DNA of 64,000 bases from Pseudomonas viridiflava (GTDB lineage Bacteria; Pseudomonadota; Gammaproteobacteria; Pseudomonadales; Pseudomonadaceae). Under the pieces are notes generated by a model. It saw only the letters and a list, made by a program, of their open reading frames with translations. It made no database searches and was not told the origin of the DNA. The stretch lies in NCBI RefSeq assembly GCF_900582195.1, contig NZ_UTHA01000243.1, positions 16,407 through 80,406 of the forward strand, read 5' to 3'. Every line of letters begins with the position of its first letter. The first letter of the stretch is position 1. The position numbers and the translations under genes are program-made. Positions 55,097-64,000 of this stretch are shown one piece after another.

Positions 55097-55199
55097 ATCG
55101 TTCCCATGCTCCGCGTGGGAATGACTCCGGTGACGCTCTGCGTCACAGCGGACGCGGAGCGTCCGGGGCTGCATTCCCACGCAGAGCGTGGGAACGATC
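55097..55199. repeat. Nested inverted repeat of the GTTCCCACGC family
   Basis: GATCGTTCCCATGCTCCGCG at the left and CGCAGAGCGTGGGAACGATC at the right pair over about 103 bases, with inner inverted pieces GACGCTCTGCGTC and GGACGCGGAGCGTCC. This differs from the GTGGGAGCGAGC REP family and is another element common in P. fluorescens genomes. It fills the gap between the converging efflux pump and uvrB. Confidence 0.85.
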
Positions 55200-55203
55200 C
55201 TCC

Positions 55204-57219
<2,016 letters not shown>

Positions 57220-57557
57220 ACACACCTCTGGGATCGCGGCATTCCGAGCAAAGCGGAGCACCACGAGGGACGACCGCAAACGACCGGTGTCGCGCAAGAA
57301 AACAGCTGGATTGTGCTCAATGTGGTGGCGATTGCCTCACCTTTCAAGGCAAACGTCCTACATCCGGTAAAGACTCTGACATGCACAGTCGACTAACGGT
57401 CAAGAAATAATCGGAAAAACTTACCGTAAAAGCCGAATCGCCTGTCGCCATTGTTCGGTAATGGCCTCTATACTAGCTCCCCGTTTGTGCACCGCTCTAG
57501 TGCATCCGGCTGGAGCGCGACACGTCCCTCCATTCTCCATTCAGAGCCGCCGCAATA

Positions 57558-58754
57558 ATGAGCCTGTTCTCCGCTGTCGAAATGGCACCCCGCGATCCAA
57601 TCCTGGGCCTCAACGAAGCATTCAACGCCGATACCCGGACCACCAAGGTCAACCTGGGCGTGGGTGTGTACTGCAACGAAGAGGGGCGAATTCCACTTCT
57701 GCGCGCCGTGATCGAAGCCGAAACCGTTCGCGCCGCTCAACACGCTTCGCGCGGTTACCTGCCGATCGATGGCATCGCTGCCTACGACCAGGCCGTGCAA
57801 AAGCTGCTGTTCGGCAATGACTCGCCGCTGATCAGCGCCGGTCGCGTCATCACCACTCAGGCCGTCGGCGGTACCGGCGCCCTGAAGATCGGTGCCGACT
57901 TCCTCAAGCAACTGCTGCCGAACGCTGTTGTAGCGATCAGCGACCCGAGCTGGGAAAACCACCGCGCGCTGTTCGAAACCGCCGGTTTCCCGGTGCAGAA
58001 CTACCGGTACTACGACGCGGCCAGCCACGATGTGAATCGTGCCGGCATGCTCGACGACCTCAACGCCCTGCCGAACGGCTCGATCGTTGTCCTGCACGCC
58101 TGCTGCCACAACCCGACCGGCGTCGATCTGACCCCGGCGGACTGGAACAACGTGCTGGAAGTGGTCAAGGCCAAAGGTCACGTGCCGTTCCTCGACATGG
58201 CTTATCAGGGTTTCGGCGACGGTATCGACGAAGACGCCGCTGCCGTGCGCCTGTTCGCTGAATCCGGCCTGACCTTCTTCGTCTCGAGTTCGTTCTCCAA
58301 GTCGTTCTCGCTGTACGGCGAGCGCGTTGGTGCGCTGTCGATCATCAGCGAATCGAAAGAAGAAAGCGCGCGCGTGCTGTCGCAAGTCAAACGCGTGATC
58401 CGCACCAACTACTCCAACCCGCCAACCCACGGTGCGAGCATCGTTGCTGCGGTGTTGAACAGCCCGGAACTGCGCGCGCAGTGGGAAGCCGAGCTGGCTG
58501 AAATGCGTCTGCGCATTCGCGGCATGCGCGAGCAGATGGTTGCCCTGCTGGCGGAAAAAGCCCCGGGCCGCGACTTCAGCTTCGTTGGTCGTCAGCGCGG
58601 CATGTTCTCCTACTCGGGCCTGACCACTGAGCAAGTGCATCGCCTGCGCAACGAGTTCGGCATTTACGCCCTGGACACCGGCCGCATCTGCGTGGCTGCG
58701 CTGAACCAGAGCAACATCAAGGCAGTAACGGATGCGATCGTTCAGGTCATCTGA
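57558..58754 (+). CDS. Aromatic amino acid aminotransferase (TyrB/PhhC type)
   Basis: This 398-residue class I PLP aminotransferase moves amino groups between tyrosine/phenylalanine (and aspartate) and 2-oxoglutarate. The PLP lysine is in SSSFSKSFSLYGERVG, and NPTGVDLT and TNYSNPPTHGA are hallmarks of the AspC/TyrB branch. Aromatic preference is inferred from the TyrB-like start and from the conserved position divergent from uvrB. A strong terminator follows. Confidence 0.9.
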   Translation: MSLFSAVEMAPRDPILGLNEAFNADTRTTKVNLGVGVYCNEEGRIPLLRAVIEAETVRAAQHASRGYLPIDGIAAYDQAVQKLLFGNDSPLISAGRVITTQAVGGTGALKIGADFLKQLLPNAVVAISDPSWENHRALFETAGFPVQNYRYYDAASHDVNRAGMLDDLNALPNGSIVVLHACCHNPTGVDLTPADWNNVLEVVKAKGHVPFLDMAYQGFGDGIDEDAAAVRLFAESGLTFFVSSSFSKSFSLYGERVGALSIISESKEESARVLSQVKRVIRTNYSNPPTHGASIVAAVLNSPELRAQWEAELAEMRLRIRGMREQMVALLAEKAPGRDFSFVGRQRGMFSYSGLTTEQVHRLRNEFGIYALDTGRICVAALNQSNIKAVTDAIVQVI

Positions 58755-58767
58755 TTTCGCACTGTGA

Positions 58768-58804
58768 TGAAAAACGGGAAGCCTTGGGGCTTCCCGTTTT
58801 TTTA
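58768..58804 (+). terminator. Terminator after the aminotransferase gene
   Basis: AAAACGGGAAGCC-TTGG-GGCTTCCCGTTTT is followed by further T residues. Confidence 0.9.
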
Positions 58805-58853
58805 TTGCCACGAAACAATCCCTATCCCCTCTAAACTGCACACATGTCCAAAT

Positions 58854-58941
58854 GTGGGAGCGAGCTTGCTCGCGAAAGCGATCTGTCATTCAACATCGTT
58901 GTCGACTGACATGACGCCTTCGCGAGCAAGCTCGCTCCCAC
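58854..58941. repeat. REP pair (REPIN), head-out form
   Basis: GTGGGAGCGAGCTTGCTCGC and the inverse GCGAGCAAGCTCGCTCCCAC are about 48 bases apart, the same arrangement as the pair at 17391-17479. It lies upstream of a small membrane protein gene. Confidence 0.9.
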
Positions 58942-58979
58942 AGGTGATGAGTACATTCCAGAATTTTGTGAGATCAGAT

Positions 58980-59180
58980 ATGAAAAACGACAACCTGCGC
59001 GCCGACCGTGACGATCTGGATGATTTCATCCCCCGCGCATCGGCCAAACGCGAAAAAAGCCTGGTGCTGCAAGTCGCCGCCGGGGTGTTCCTGGGTGGCC
59101 TGGTCCTGTGGCTGGTGCAACTGGCCGCCACAGCGGCCTACGCCAAACTGATGCTGGGCACCCTCACCTTCGGCAGTTAA
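58980..59180 (+). CDS. Small single-helix membrane protein, unknown
   Basis: This 66-residue protein has a charged start (MKNDNLRADRDDLDDFIPRA), one membrane helix (about 29-52, VLQVAAGVFLGGLVLWLVQLA) and a short tail. I do not recognise a named family. Its codon use resembles that of neighbours, and the frame upstream of 58980 is REP sequence, so that start is preferred. Its stop overlaps that of the converging gene at TTAA (59177-59180). Confidence 0.65.
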   Translation: MKNDNLRADRDDLDDFIPRASAKREKSLVLQVAAGVFLGGLVLWLVQLAATAAYAKLMLGTLTFGS

Positions 59181-59407
59181 GCCAGCTCAGTCGCGCGCTG
59201 ACTCGCGGCGTCGTCATAAACGACGTACAGCGATTCGGCGATCTGGCTTTTGATCGCCTTGGTACTTTCAAGACCGAGAACAAAACCCTCGGCCTTGCCG
59301 CCAGCGCGGTTCAATTCTTCAACAGTGCTGGCCTGAGTGATTGCGTCGAAGAGTTTTTCGGCGTGTGGGCCGACCCCTTTGGGCAGGCTGATTTGTGCGA
59401 TGCTCAT
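59177..59407 (-). CDS. Small conserved-looking protein, unknown
   Basis: This 76-residue cytosolic protein, MSIAQISLPKGVGPHAEKLF onwards, appears all-helical with a KAEGFVLGLESTKAIKSQIA segment. No family is recognised. The start 59407 has GAGGTG upstream (CGAGGTGTTCGC); the frame continues upstream but without a better site. It converges on the small membrane protein gene. The region 59408-59626 holds no gene except the tRNA promoter area. Confidence 0.6.
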   Translation of the reverse strand: MSIAQISLPKGVGPHAEKLFDAITQASTVEELNRAGGKAEGFVLGLESTKAIKSQIAESLYVVYDDAASQRATELA

Positions 59408-59626
59408 GCGAACACCTCGTTGTTGCGGCTTGAATGGTTCATGGCGCGTACCTTTTCGGCGAATGGCCGGCAGCGCGTGTGACCACTTCCGGGCAGCCAT
59501 GGTAGACCTCTGCTACGGTTCTGGTAACCGCCAATCGCTGACAAACCACCGTTCGTCCCGATGATTCACTCAATTTTGCAACCGGCGCTTGACTTCTCTT
59601 TTTGAATCAGTAACATACGCACCAAT

Positions 59627-59702
59627 TCCGCAATAGCTCAGTTGGTAGAGCAAATGACTGTTAATCATTGGGTCCCTGGTTCGAGTCCAGGTTGTGGAGC
59701 CA
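59627..59702 (+). tRNA. tRNA-Asn (GTT anticodon)
   Basis: The 76 bases form a cloverleaf with acceptor TCCGCAA/TTGTGGA (one G-T pair), discriminator G and encoded CCA; the anticodon loop CTGTTAA gives GTT. A terminator follows at once. Confidence 0.96.
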
Positions 59703-59708
59703 AATAGC

Positions 59709-59743
59709 AAAGCCCCTGAATCGAAAGATTCAGGGGCTTTTTT
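59709..59743 (+). terminator. Terminator of tRNA-Asn
   Basis: AAAGCCCCTGAATC-GAAA-GATTCAGGGGCTTT is followed by TTT. Confidence 0.9.
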
Positions 59744-59777
59744 GTGGGCGCTCGAAAAGATTTTCTGACCTGCAATG

Positions 59778-59816
59778 AAAAAGGGCCGATCTGTACAAAA
59801 CAGATCGGCCCTTTTC
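59778..59816 (-). terminator. Terminator after the NCS2 permease
   Basis: AAAAGGGCCGATCTGT and ACAGATCGGCCCTTTT pair around a short loop, with A and T runs on both sides; it lies 17 bases after the permease stop. Confidence 0.88.
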
Positions 59817-59832
59817 TATTCAGTCGCAGCCG

Positions 59833-61356
59833 TCAGACATGCTCGCTGCTCTTGACCTGCACCTTCGGCGCACCGTGCCCATGATCGTGATCATCCGGCT
59901 CGATCACTGGCACTTCCTTGCCATCGCAGTCGTGCAATTTGCCGTCGCTGAAGTAATCGCCCTCACGCAGCGCCGCCAGATCACGGTAACGCAACGTCCG
60001 CTCCTCCGCCGCCGCAAACACCGATTGCTGATCCGAGTTACCGGCGGTGAAGTGGTTGAACGCCAGGTTGAGCAGGATCGCCATGATCGCCGATGAGCTG
60101 ATGCCCGAATGGAAAATGGTCGCGAACCAGCTCGGGAAGTGATCGTAAAAGTTCGGCGCAGCAATCGGAATCATGCCGAAACCGATCGAAGTGGCGACGA
60201 TGATCAGGTTGACGTTGTTGCGGTAATCAACTTTCGACAGCGTACGGATGCCGCTTGCCGCCACGGTACCGAACAACACGATACCGGCACCACCGAGTAC
60301 CGAGGTCGGTACCGCCGCGATGACTCGGCCCATGAACGGCAGCAGGCCGAGGATCACCAGGAAGACGCCGCCAGTAGCGACCACGTAACGGCTCTTGATC
60401 CCGGTCACCGCCACCAGACCGACGTTCTGGGCGAAAGCGCTCTGGGTGAAAGAACCGAAAATCGGCGCAAACATGCTCGACAGCATGTCCGCCCGCAGAC
60501 CATTGCCAAGACGCTTGGAGTCGACCTTGGTGCCGATGATTTCACCGACCGCCAGAATGTCCGCTGAAGTCTCTACCAGCGTCACCATGACCACGATGCA
60601 CATCGACAGGATCGCGGCGAAGTGGAAGGTTGGCATGCCGAAATGGAACGGCGTCGGGAAGCCGAACATCGGCCCGGTGGTGACGTTGGAGAAGTCCGCC
60701 ATACCGAGGAATACCGCCAGTATCGTGCCGATCACCATGGCCAACAGGATCGACAGACGCGAGATGGTCGAGCTGCCGACCTTGCTCAGCAGCAACACCA
60801 GCACCAGCGTGACCGCCGCCAGACCGATGTTCTGCATGCTGCCGAAATCCGGCGCGTGGCTGTTGCCGCCCATCGCCCAGCGTGCGGCCACCGGCATCAG
60901 CGTCAGGCCGATGGTGGTGATAACGATACCGGTGACCAAGGGTGGAAAGAACTTGGTGATGCGTGAGAACACCGGCGTTATCAGTAAGCCAATCAACGAC
61001 GCCGCTATCACCGCGCCAAGCACGGATTGAAAGCCGCCCTCCCCGCCACTGCTGACGATCGCGACCATGGTCGCCACGCCGGAGAACGACACGCCCTGTA
61101 CCAGCGGCAACTGACAGCCAAAAAACGGTAGACCCAGGGTTTGCAGCAGCGTCGCCAGCCCCCCCGCAAACAATGAAGCAGCAATCAGCAAACCAATGTC
61201 CGCCGGCGACAGGCCAGCCGCCTGGCCGATGATCAGTGGCACCGCAACGATACCGCCGTACATGGTCAGAACATGTTGCAGGCCGTAAGCCATATTCGCG
61301 CCGACCCCGAGATTTTCGTCCTCGGGCCGTTGGTGTGAAACATGGGGCGTTTTCAT
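59833..61356 (-). CDS. NCS2-family purine (xanthine/urate-type) permease
   Basis: This 507-residue inner-membrane protein of the nucleobase-ascorbate transporter family has about 14 helices. The motif AFAQNVGLVAVTGIKSRYV is of the xanthine/urate (XanQ/UacT) type, not the uracil type, and VPLIIGQAAGLSPADIG is near the start. A hydrophilic C-terminal tail holds a His/Asp cluster (DDHDHGHGAP). The start 61356 opens the conserved sequence; the frame upstream crosses a palindromic operator. No purine catabolic genes lie beside it, so substrate choice is uncertain. Confidence 0.88.
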   Translation of the reverse strand: MKTPHVSHQRPEDENLGVGANMAYGLQHVLTMYGGIVAVPLIIGQAAGLSPADIGLLIAASLFAGGLATLLQTLGLPFFGCQLPLVQGVSFSGVATMVAIVSSGGEGGFQSVLGAVIAASLIGLLITPVFSRITKFFPPLVTGIVITTIGLTLMPVAARWAMGGNSHAPDFGSMQNIGLAAVTLVLVLLLSKVGSSTISRLSILLAMVIGTILAVFLGMADFSNVTTGPMFGFPTPFHFGMPTFHFAAILSMCIVVMVTLVETSADILAVGEIIGTKVDSKRLGNGLRADMLSSMFAPIFGSFTQSAFAQNVGLVAVTGIKSRYVVATGGVFLVILGLLPFMGRVIAAVPTSVLGGAGIVLFGTVAASGIRTLSKVDYRNNVNLIIVATSIGFGMIPIAAPNFYDHFPSWFATIFHSGISSSAIMAILLNLAFNHFTAGNSDQQSVFAAAEERTLRYRDLAALREGDYFSDGKLHDCDGKEVPVIEPDDHDHGHGAPKVQVKSSEHV

Positions 61357-61422
61357 GGTGGGGGGTTCCCTGGTTTTTGTTATGCGCACACTGTATTCAA
61401 TACTCACGACAAATGTCCATAG

Positions 61423-61436
61423 AGTTGTATACAACT
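61423..61436. promoter_or_regulatory. Palindrome AGTTGTATACAACT upstream of the permease
   Basis: This perfect 14-base palindrome lies 67 bases upstream of the permease start. TTGTATACAA cores are typical operators of FadR/VanR-type GntR regulators, several of which control purine uptake genes. No such regulator is encoded in the window. Confidence 0.5.
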
Positions 61437-61611
61437 TGTCAGTCACATAATGGATAGGTAGCCACCCCAACCTTCTAACCCGCCGGTTCCATCCCCCACA
61501 AATCCGGCAACACATGCGCTTCTGTGTCTGCGCCAACGCCCACTAGGCTGAAGTATTCATGGCGACCGACGGCACCGTCGCACTCTTTTCTATACATATA
61601 AAGTATGCATA

Positions 61612-61896
61612 ATGAAGTCATTCACGATTCAGTACGACAAAAGCAAGAACGCAGCCAACAAACTCAAACACAAAGGCGTCAGCCTCGCCGAGACCGGGCC
61701 GGTCTTTGACGACGAACGAGCACTGACGGTCGAGGACAACGACCATGACGAACAACGCTGGATCACTATTGGCCTCGACGGCAAAGGGCGACTTTTGGTC
61801 GTTGCATACAGTTACCGGGAGGCGAATGTCGTTCGAATCATTTCTGCACGTGTCGCCACACCGAGCGAGCGTTGCGCTTATTTTCTGGAGGCTTGA
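61612..61896 (+). CDS. brnT: BrnT-type toxin
   Basis: This 94-residue protein matches BrnT, an RNase toxin with a RelE-like fold. Family features are YDKSKNAANKLKHKGVSLAE, VFDDERAL, RWITIGLDGKGRLLVVAYSYR and IISARVATPSERCAY. The antitoxin gene follows after 3 bases. The promoter region 61590-61610 is AT-rich with a TATACA -10 and an ATAC/GTAT inverted repeat (61592-61606) where the antitoxin may bind. Confidence 0.88.
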   Translation: MKSFTIQYDKSKNAANKLKHKGVSLAETGPVFDDERALTVEDNDHDEQRWITIGLDGKGRLLVVAYSYREANVVRIISARVATPSERCAYFLEA

Positions 61897-61899
61897 CCG

Positions 61900-62226
61900 A
61901 TGAAAGACGAATATGACTTTTCTCAGGGCAAACGCGGCGCAGTGGCGTCAAACAAAGGCAAAACGCGCATCACCATCATGCTCGACGATGCCGTCATCGA
62001 AGCGGCGCGTACGGTCGCGGAGAACGAAGGGTTCGGTTATCAGACGGTGATCAATAACACCCTGCGTCATGCGTTGCTGGATGCCGCTGCAAAACCGGAA
62101 CAAGTCGAGTCGAGCGGACAATTCAAGAAGGGCATCACCGCCGCCGACCTCAAGAGCCTCGAGAAAAAACTGTCGGCAGCGGTTGGGGAAATCCGCCGAG
62201 TGCTGGAGCCAGACGCCAAGCCCTAA
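61900..62226 (+). CDS. brnA: BrnA-type antitoxin
   Basis: This 108-residue protein has an N-terminal toxin-binding stretch (YDFSQGKRGAVASNKGKTRIT) and a ribbon-helix-helix-like DNA-binding part (IMLDDAVIEAARTVAENEGF, YQTVINNTLRHAL). BrnA neutralises BrnT and represses the pair. It is longer than minimal BrnA proteins, with a C-terminal helix of about 40 residues. Its stop overlaps the converging nat stop (62223-62226). Confidence 0.85.
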   Translation: MKDEYDFSQGKRGAVASNKGKTRITIMLDDAVIEAARTVAENEGFGYQTVINNTLRHALLDAAAKPEQVESSGQFKKGITAADLKSLEKKLSAAVGEIRRVLEPDAKP

Positions 62227-63056
62227 ACGGAAACCGGTGCGATCATCCGCGCCAGAGCCTGCCGTATGTGGGGCAGATCCGGCAGGTGCAGAGCAAACTC
62301 GCGCGCCAGCAATTCAATCAGCTCATCGACCTGCGTCACCTCACGCCGCTCACTGCTGGCGCCCATGCGATGGATAGCGAAACTGCCGTTGTTCAGCGTC
62401 TTGCGCCAGCCATCCCCGGTGCGCGCGACCATCAGGCGCTGACTGAACGGTGACTCAGGATGGGTCGAGACGTACCAGTTGCCGATGGTGTAATCGATGT
62501 CTTCCTGGCGTTGCAGGTCGAACAGGTACATCGACCGCCACTCACCCGCGACCTTGGCCTGCAGCATGTAGCCGTCGGCCTGCTGTTCTATGCGATAGGG
62601 TTCGTGCGGAGTGGCCTGCTCGGCCTCGGTGTCGAGGAGCAGCGGCGCGGTGGGCACCATGCCGCCAAAACCTACGTCCGTGATGTAGCGCACGCCGTCG
62701 ATGGTCACCAGACTCAAGCGGTGCGTGCGTGCCGTCCAGCTGCCCTCGGACTGATTCATCACCACGCGCCCGCTGATGGCCCGGGCATCGAAGCCCAATT
62801 CAAGCAACAGGGCGAAGAACAGGTTGTTGAGTTCGTAGCAGTAACCACCACGGCCACCGACGAGGACTTTTTCTTCAATGGACGGCAGATCGATCAACAC
62901 CGGCGCTCCGCTGATCGTCGCCAGATTTTCGAAAGGAAACTCGCCGGTGTGGCGCAGTTGCAGCAGACGCAGCGTTGCCAGCGTCGGTGCCGGCGGCGCA
63001 TCAAAACCCAGACGCTGCAGGTACAGCTTCAGATTCGTCAGGCGTGGCTCACTCAT
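62223..63056 (-). CDS. nat: Arylamine N-acetyltransferase (NAT)
   Basis: This 277-residue enzyme moves acetyl from acetyl-CoA to arylamines, hydrazines and hydroxylamines. The catalytic triad is visible: Cys73 in GGRGGYCYELNN, His112 in ARTHRLSL and Asp127 in ITDVGFGG. The length and HTGEFPFENLAT fit bacterial NATs. The start 63056 is chosen because the open frame upstream lacks family features. It converges on brnA and lies about 100 bases downstream of xthA on the same strand. Confidence 0.92.
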   Translation of the reverse strand: MSEPRLTNLKLYLQRLGFDAPPAPTLATLRLLQLRHTGEFPFENLATISGAPVLIDLPSIEEKVLVGGRGGYCYELNNLFFALLLELGFDARAISGRVVMNQSEGSWTARTHRLSLVTIDGVRYITDVGFGGMVPTAPLLLDTEAEQATPHEPYRIEQQADGYMLQAKVAGEWRSMYLFDLQRQEDIDYTIGNWYVSTHPESPFSQRLMVARTGDGWRKTLNNGSFAIHRMGASSERREVTQVDELIELLAREFALHLPDLPHIRQALARMIAPVSV

Positions 63057-63157
63057 TGCTCGATCCTTATGCATGGGGCCGCAGGTCACTGCGTTGATGG
63101 TCGCCATGTATACGGGATCCAGCACTGTTTTCGACAATTGATTTCGCCAATCGCCCG

Positions 63158-63952
63158 CTAGCGTTTTTTCCGTGAACCGATACGAATCCACGTCGGCGCA
63201 TGGTCACTGGCATGAGGTTCGTTGCGCACCCAGGCGTCTACCCCGGCCTCATGCAGGTAAGGGCTCAGCGCCGGGTTGAGCAGCAGATGATCGATGCGCA
63301 GGCCGGAATTGGTTTGCCAGTGCTGACGGAAATAATCCCAAAACGTATAGAGCCGATCCTCGGGATACAGATGGCGCAGCGAATCGGTCCAGCCCTGATC
63401 AAGCAAACGCTGATAACACTCGCGACTCTCGGGTTGCAGCAGCGCATCCTTGAGCCAGGAACGGGTGTTGTAGATGTCCATGTCGGTGGGCACGACGTTG
63501 TAATCACCGGCCAGCACCACCGGGTGATCGCTGCTTTGCAGGTCCTTCGCATAGCTGATCAGTCGTTCGAACCAGGCCAGTTTGTAATCGAATTTCGGCC
63601 CCGGTTGCGGGTTGCCGTTGGGCAGGTACAGGCATCCGACCAGAACGCCGTGCACCGCTGCTTCCAGATAACGACTGTGTTTGTCATCCGGATCGCCCGG
63701 CAGACCGCGTCGACTTTCCAGCGGTTGCGCATCGCGGGCGAGAATCGCCACGCCGTTCCACGAGGCTTGTCCCTGCCAGATCGCGCCGTAACCGGCGGCT
63801 TCCAGTTCGGCGGCGGGGAACGCTGTGTCGACAGACTTGAGTTCTTGCAGGCAGGCGATGTCCGGCTGCTCGCGTTTGAGCCAGTCCAGCAGGTTCGGCA
63901 AACGTGCGCGTAAACCGTTGACGTTGTAGGTGGCGATCCGCAGGTTTTTCAT
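63158..63952 (-). CDS. xthA: Exodeoxyribonuclease III
   Basis: This 264-residue EEP-family nuclease removes 3' blocks and cuts at abasic sites in base excision repair. Motifs are the start RIATYNVNGLRARLPNLLDW, the metal Glu in CLQELK, GDYNVVPTDMDIYN and the catalytic C-terminal Asp-His (ASDHAPTWIRI). It is complete; the remaining 48 bases of the window hold no gene. Confidence 0.94.
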   Translation of the reverse strand: MKNLRIATYNVNGLRARLPNLLDWLKREQPDIACLQELKSVDTAFPAAELEAAGYGAIWQGQASWNGVAILARDAQPLESRRGLPGDPDDKHSRYLEAAVHGVLVGCLYLPNGNPQPGPKFDYKLAWFERLISYAKDLQSSDHPVVLAGDYNVVPTDMDIYNTRSWLKDALLQPESRECYQRLLDQGWTDSLRHLYPEDRLYTFWDYFRQHWQTNSGLRIDHLLLNPALSPYLHEAGVDAWVRNEPHASDHAPTWIRIGSRKKR

Positions 63953-64000
63953 CGGCGCAGGCTCCTGCCCGTGGGCTATGAAAATTGTGACCGCGTGAAC

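Noticed and set aside
57220..57557. SOS box for uvrB
   Set aside because: No CTG-N10-CAG palindrome is present in the gap; a lone TATACT at 57469-57474 may be a -10 for the aminotransferase, but no -35 fits.

Overview
The window is chromosomal DNA of a Pseudomonas, most likely of the P. fluorescens group. The evidence is the gene order usg-fimV-truA-trpF-accD-folC-dedD-cvpA-purF-metZ, an RsmE-type CsrA regulator, the abundant REP/REPIN repeats built on GTGGGAGCGAGC, and conserved neighbourhoods such as gltX beside tRNA-Glu/Ala and uvrB divergent from an aromatic aminotransferase. Nothing resembling a prophage, integrative element, insertion sequence or CRISPR array is visible. The region is mostly core genome with small accessory inserts.

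Layout. 1-3.8 kb: ribose operon rbsBAC-rbsR on the minus strand, with a consensus promoter and a LacI-type operator. 3.8-10 kb: a FlxA-like small protein; periplasmic glutaminase-asparaginase with a sigma54 promoter and two AauR-like boxes; a LexA-controlled pair of a DUF1654 protein and endonuclease I; a siderophore-interacting reductase; a SPOR lipoprotein; rsmE; a DUF2214 membrane protein; tRNA-Val. 10-17 kb: a PuuB-like FAD oxidase, then a four-gene molybdenum hydroxylase operon (Mo subunit, 2Fe-2S subunit, tri-haem cytochrome c, XdhC). 17-36.6 kb: tRNA-Asp and tRNA-Val, then a long run of minus-strand housekeeping genes for methionine, purine, folate, fatty acid, tryptophan, lysine/threonine and leucine synthesis, plus fimV. 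36.7-46.9 kb: a LysR regulator, a five-PAS GGDEF-EAL protein, and a chaperone block of HscC, a J-domain/DUF805 fusion, a DUF1266 protein and the small heat-shock protein IbpA. IbpA has a sigma32 promoter and a ROSE-like RNA thermometer. 46.9-64 kb: dusC, a thioesterase, a hydrolase with its TetR regulator, a duplicated Ala-Glu tRNA cluster, gltX, an EmrAB-like efflux pair, uvrB, an aromatic aminotransferase, tRNA-Asn, an NCS2 purine permease, a BrnT/BrnA toxin-antitoxin pair, arylamine N-acetyltransferase and exonuclease III.

How the parts work together. Several loci carry readable control signals: RbsR on ribose uptake, AauR/RpoN on acidic amino acid use, LexA on endA, RpoH plus an RNA thermometer on ibpA, and a TetR operator on a hydrolase. 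The most unusual points are the SOS box driving DUF1654-endA, and the tail-to-tail HscC/J-DUF805/DUF1266 locus beside ibpA, which looks like a poorly characterised specialised Hsp70 system. All family assignments come from motif recognition in the translated sequence. No database search was run.
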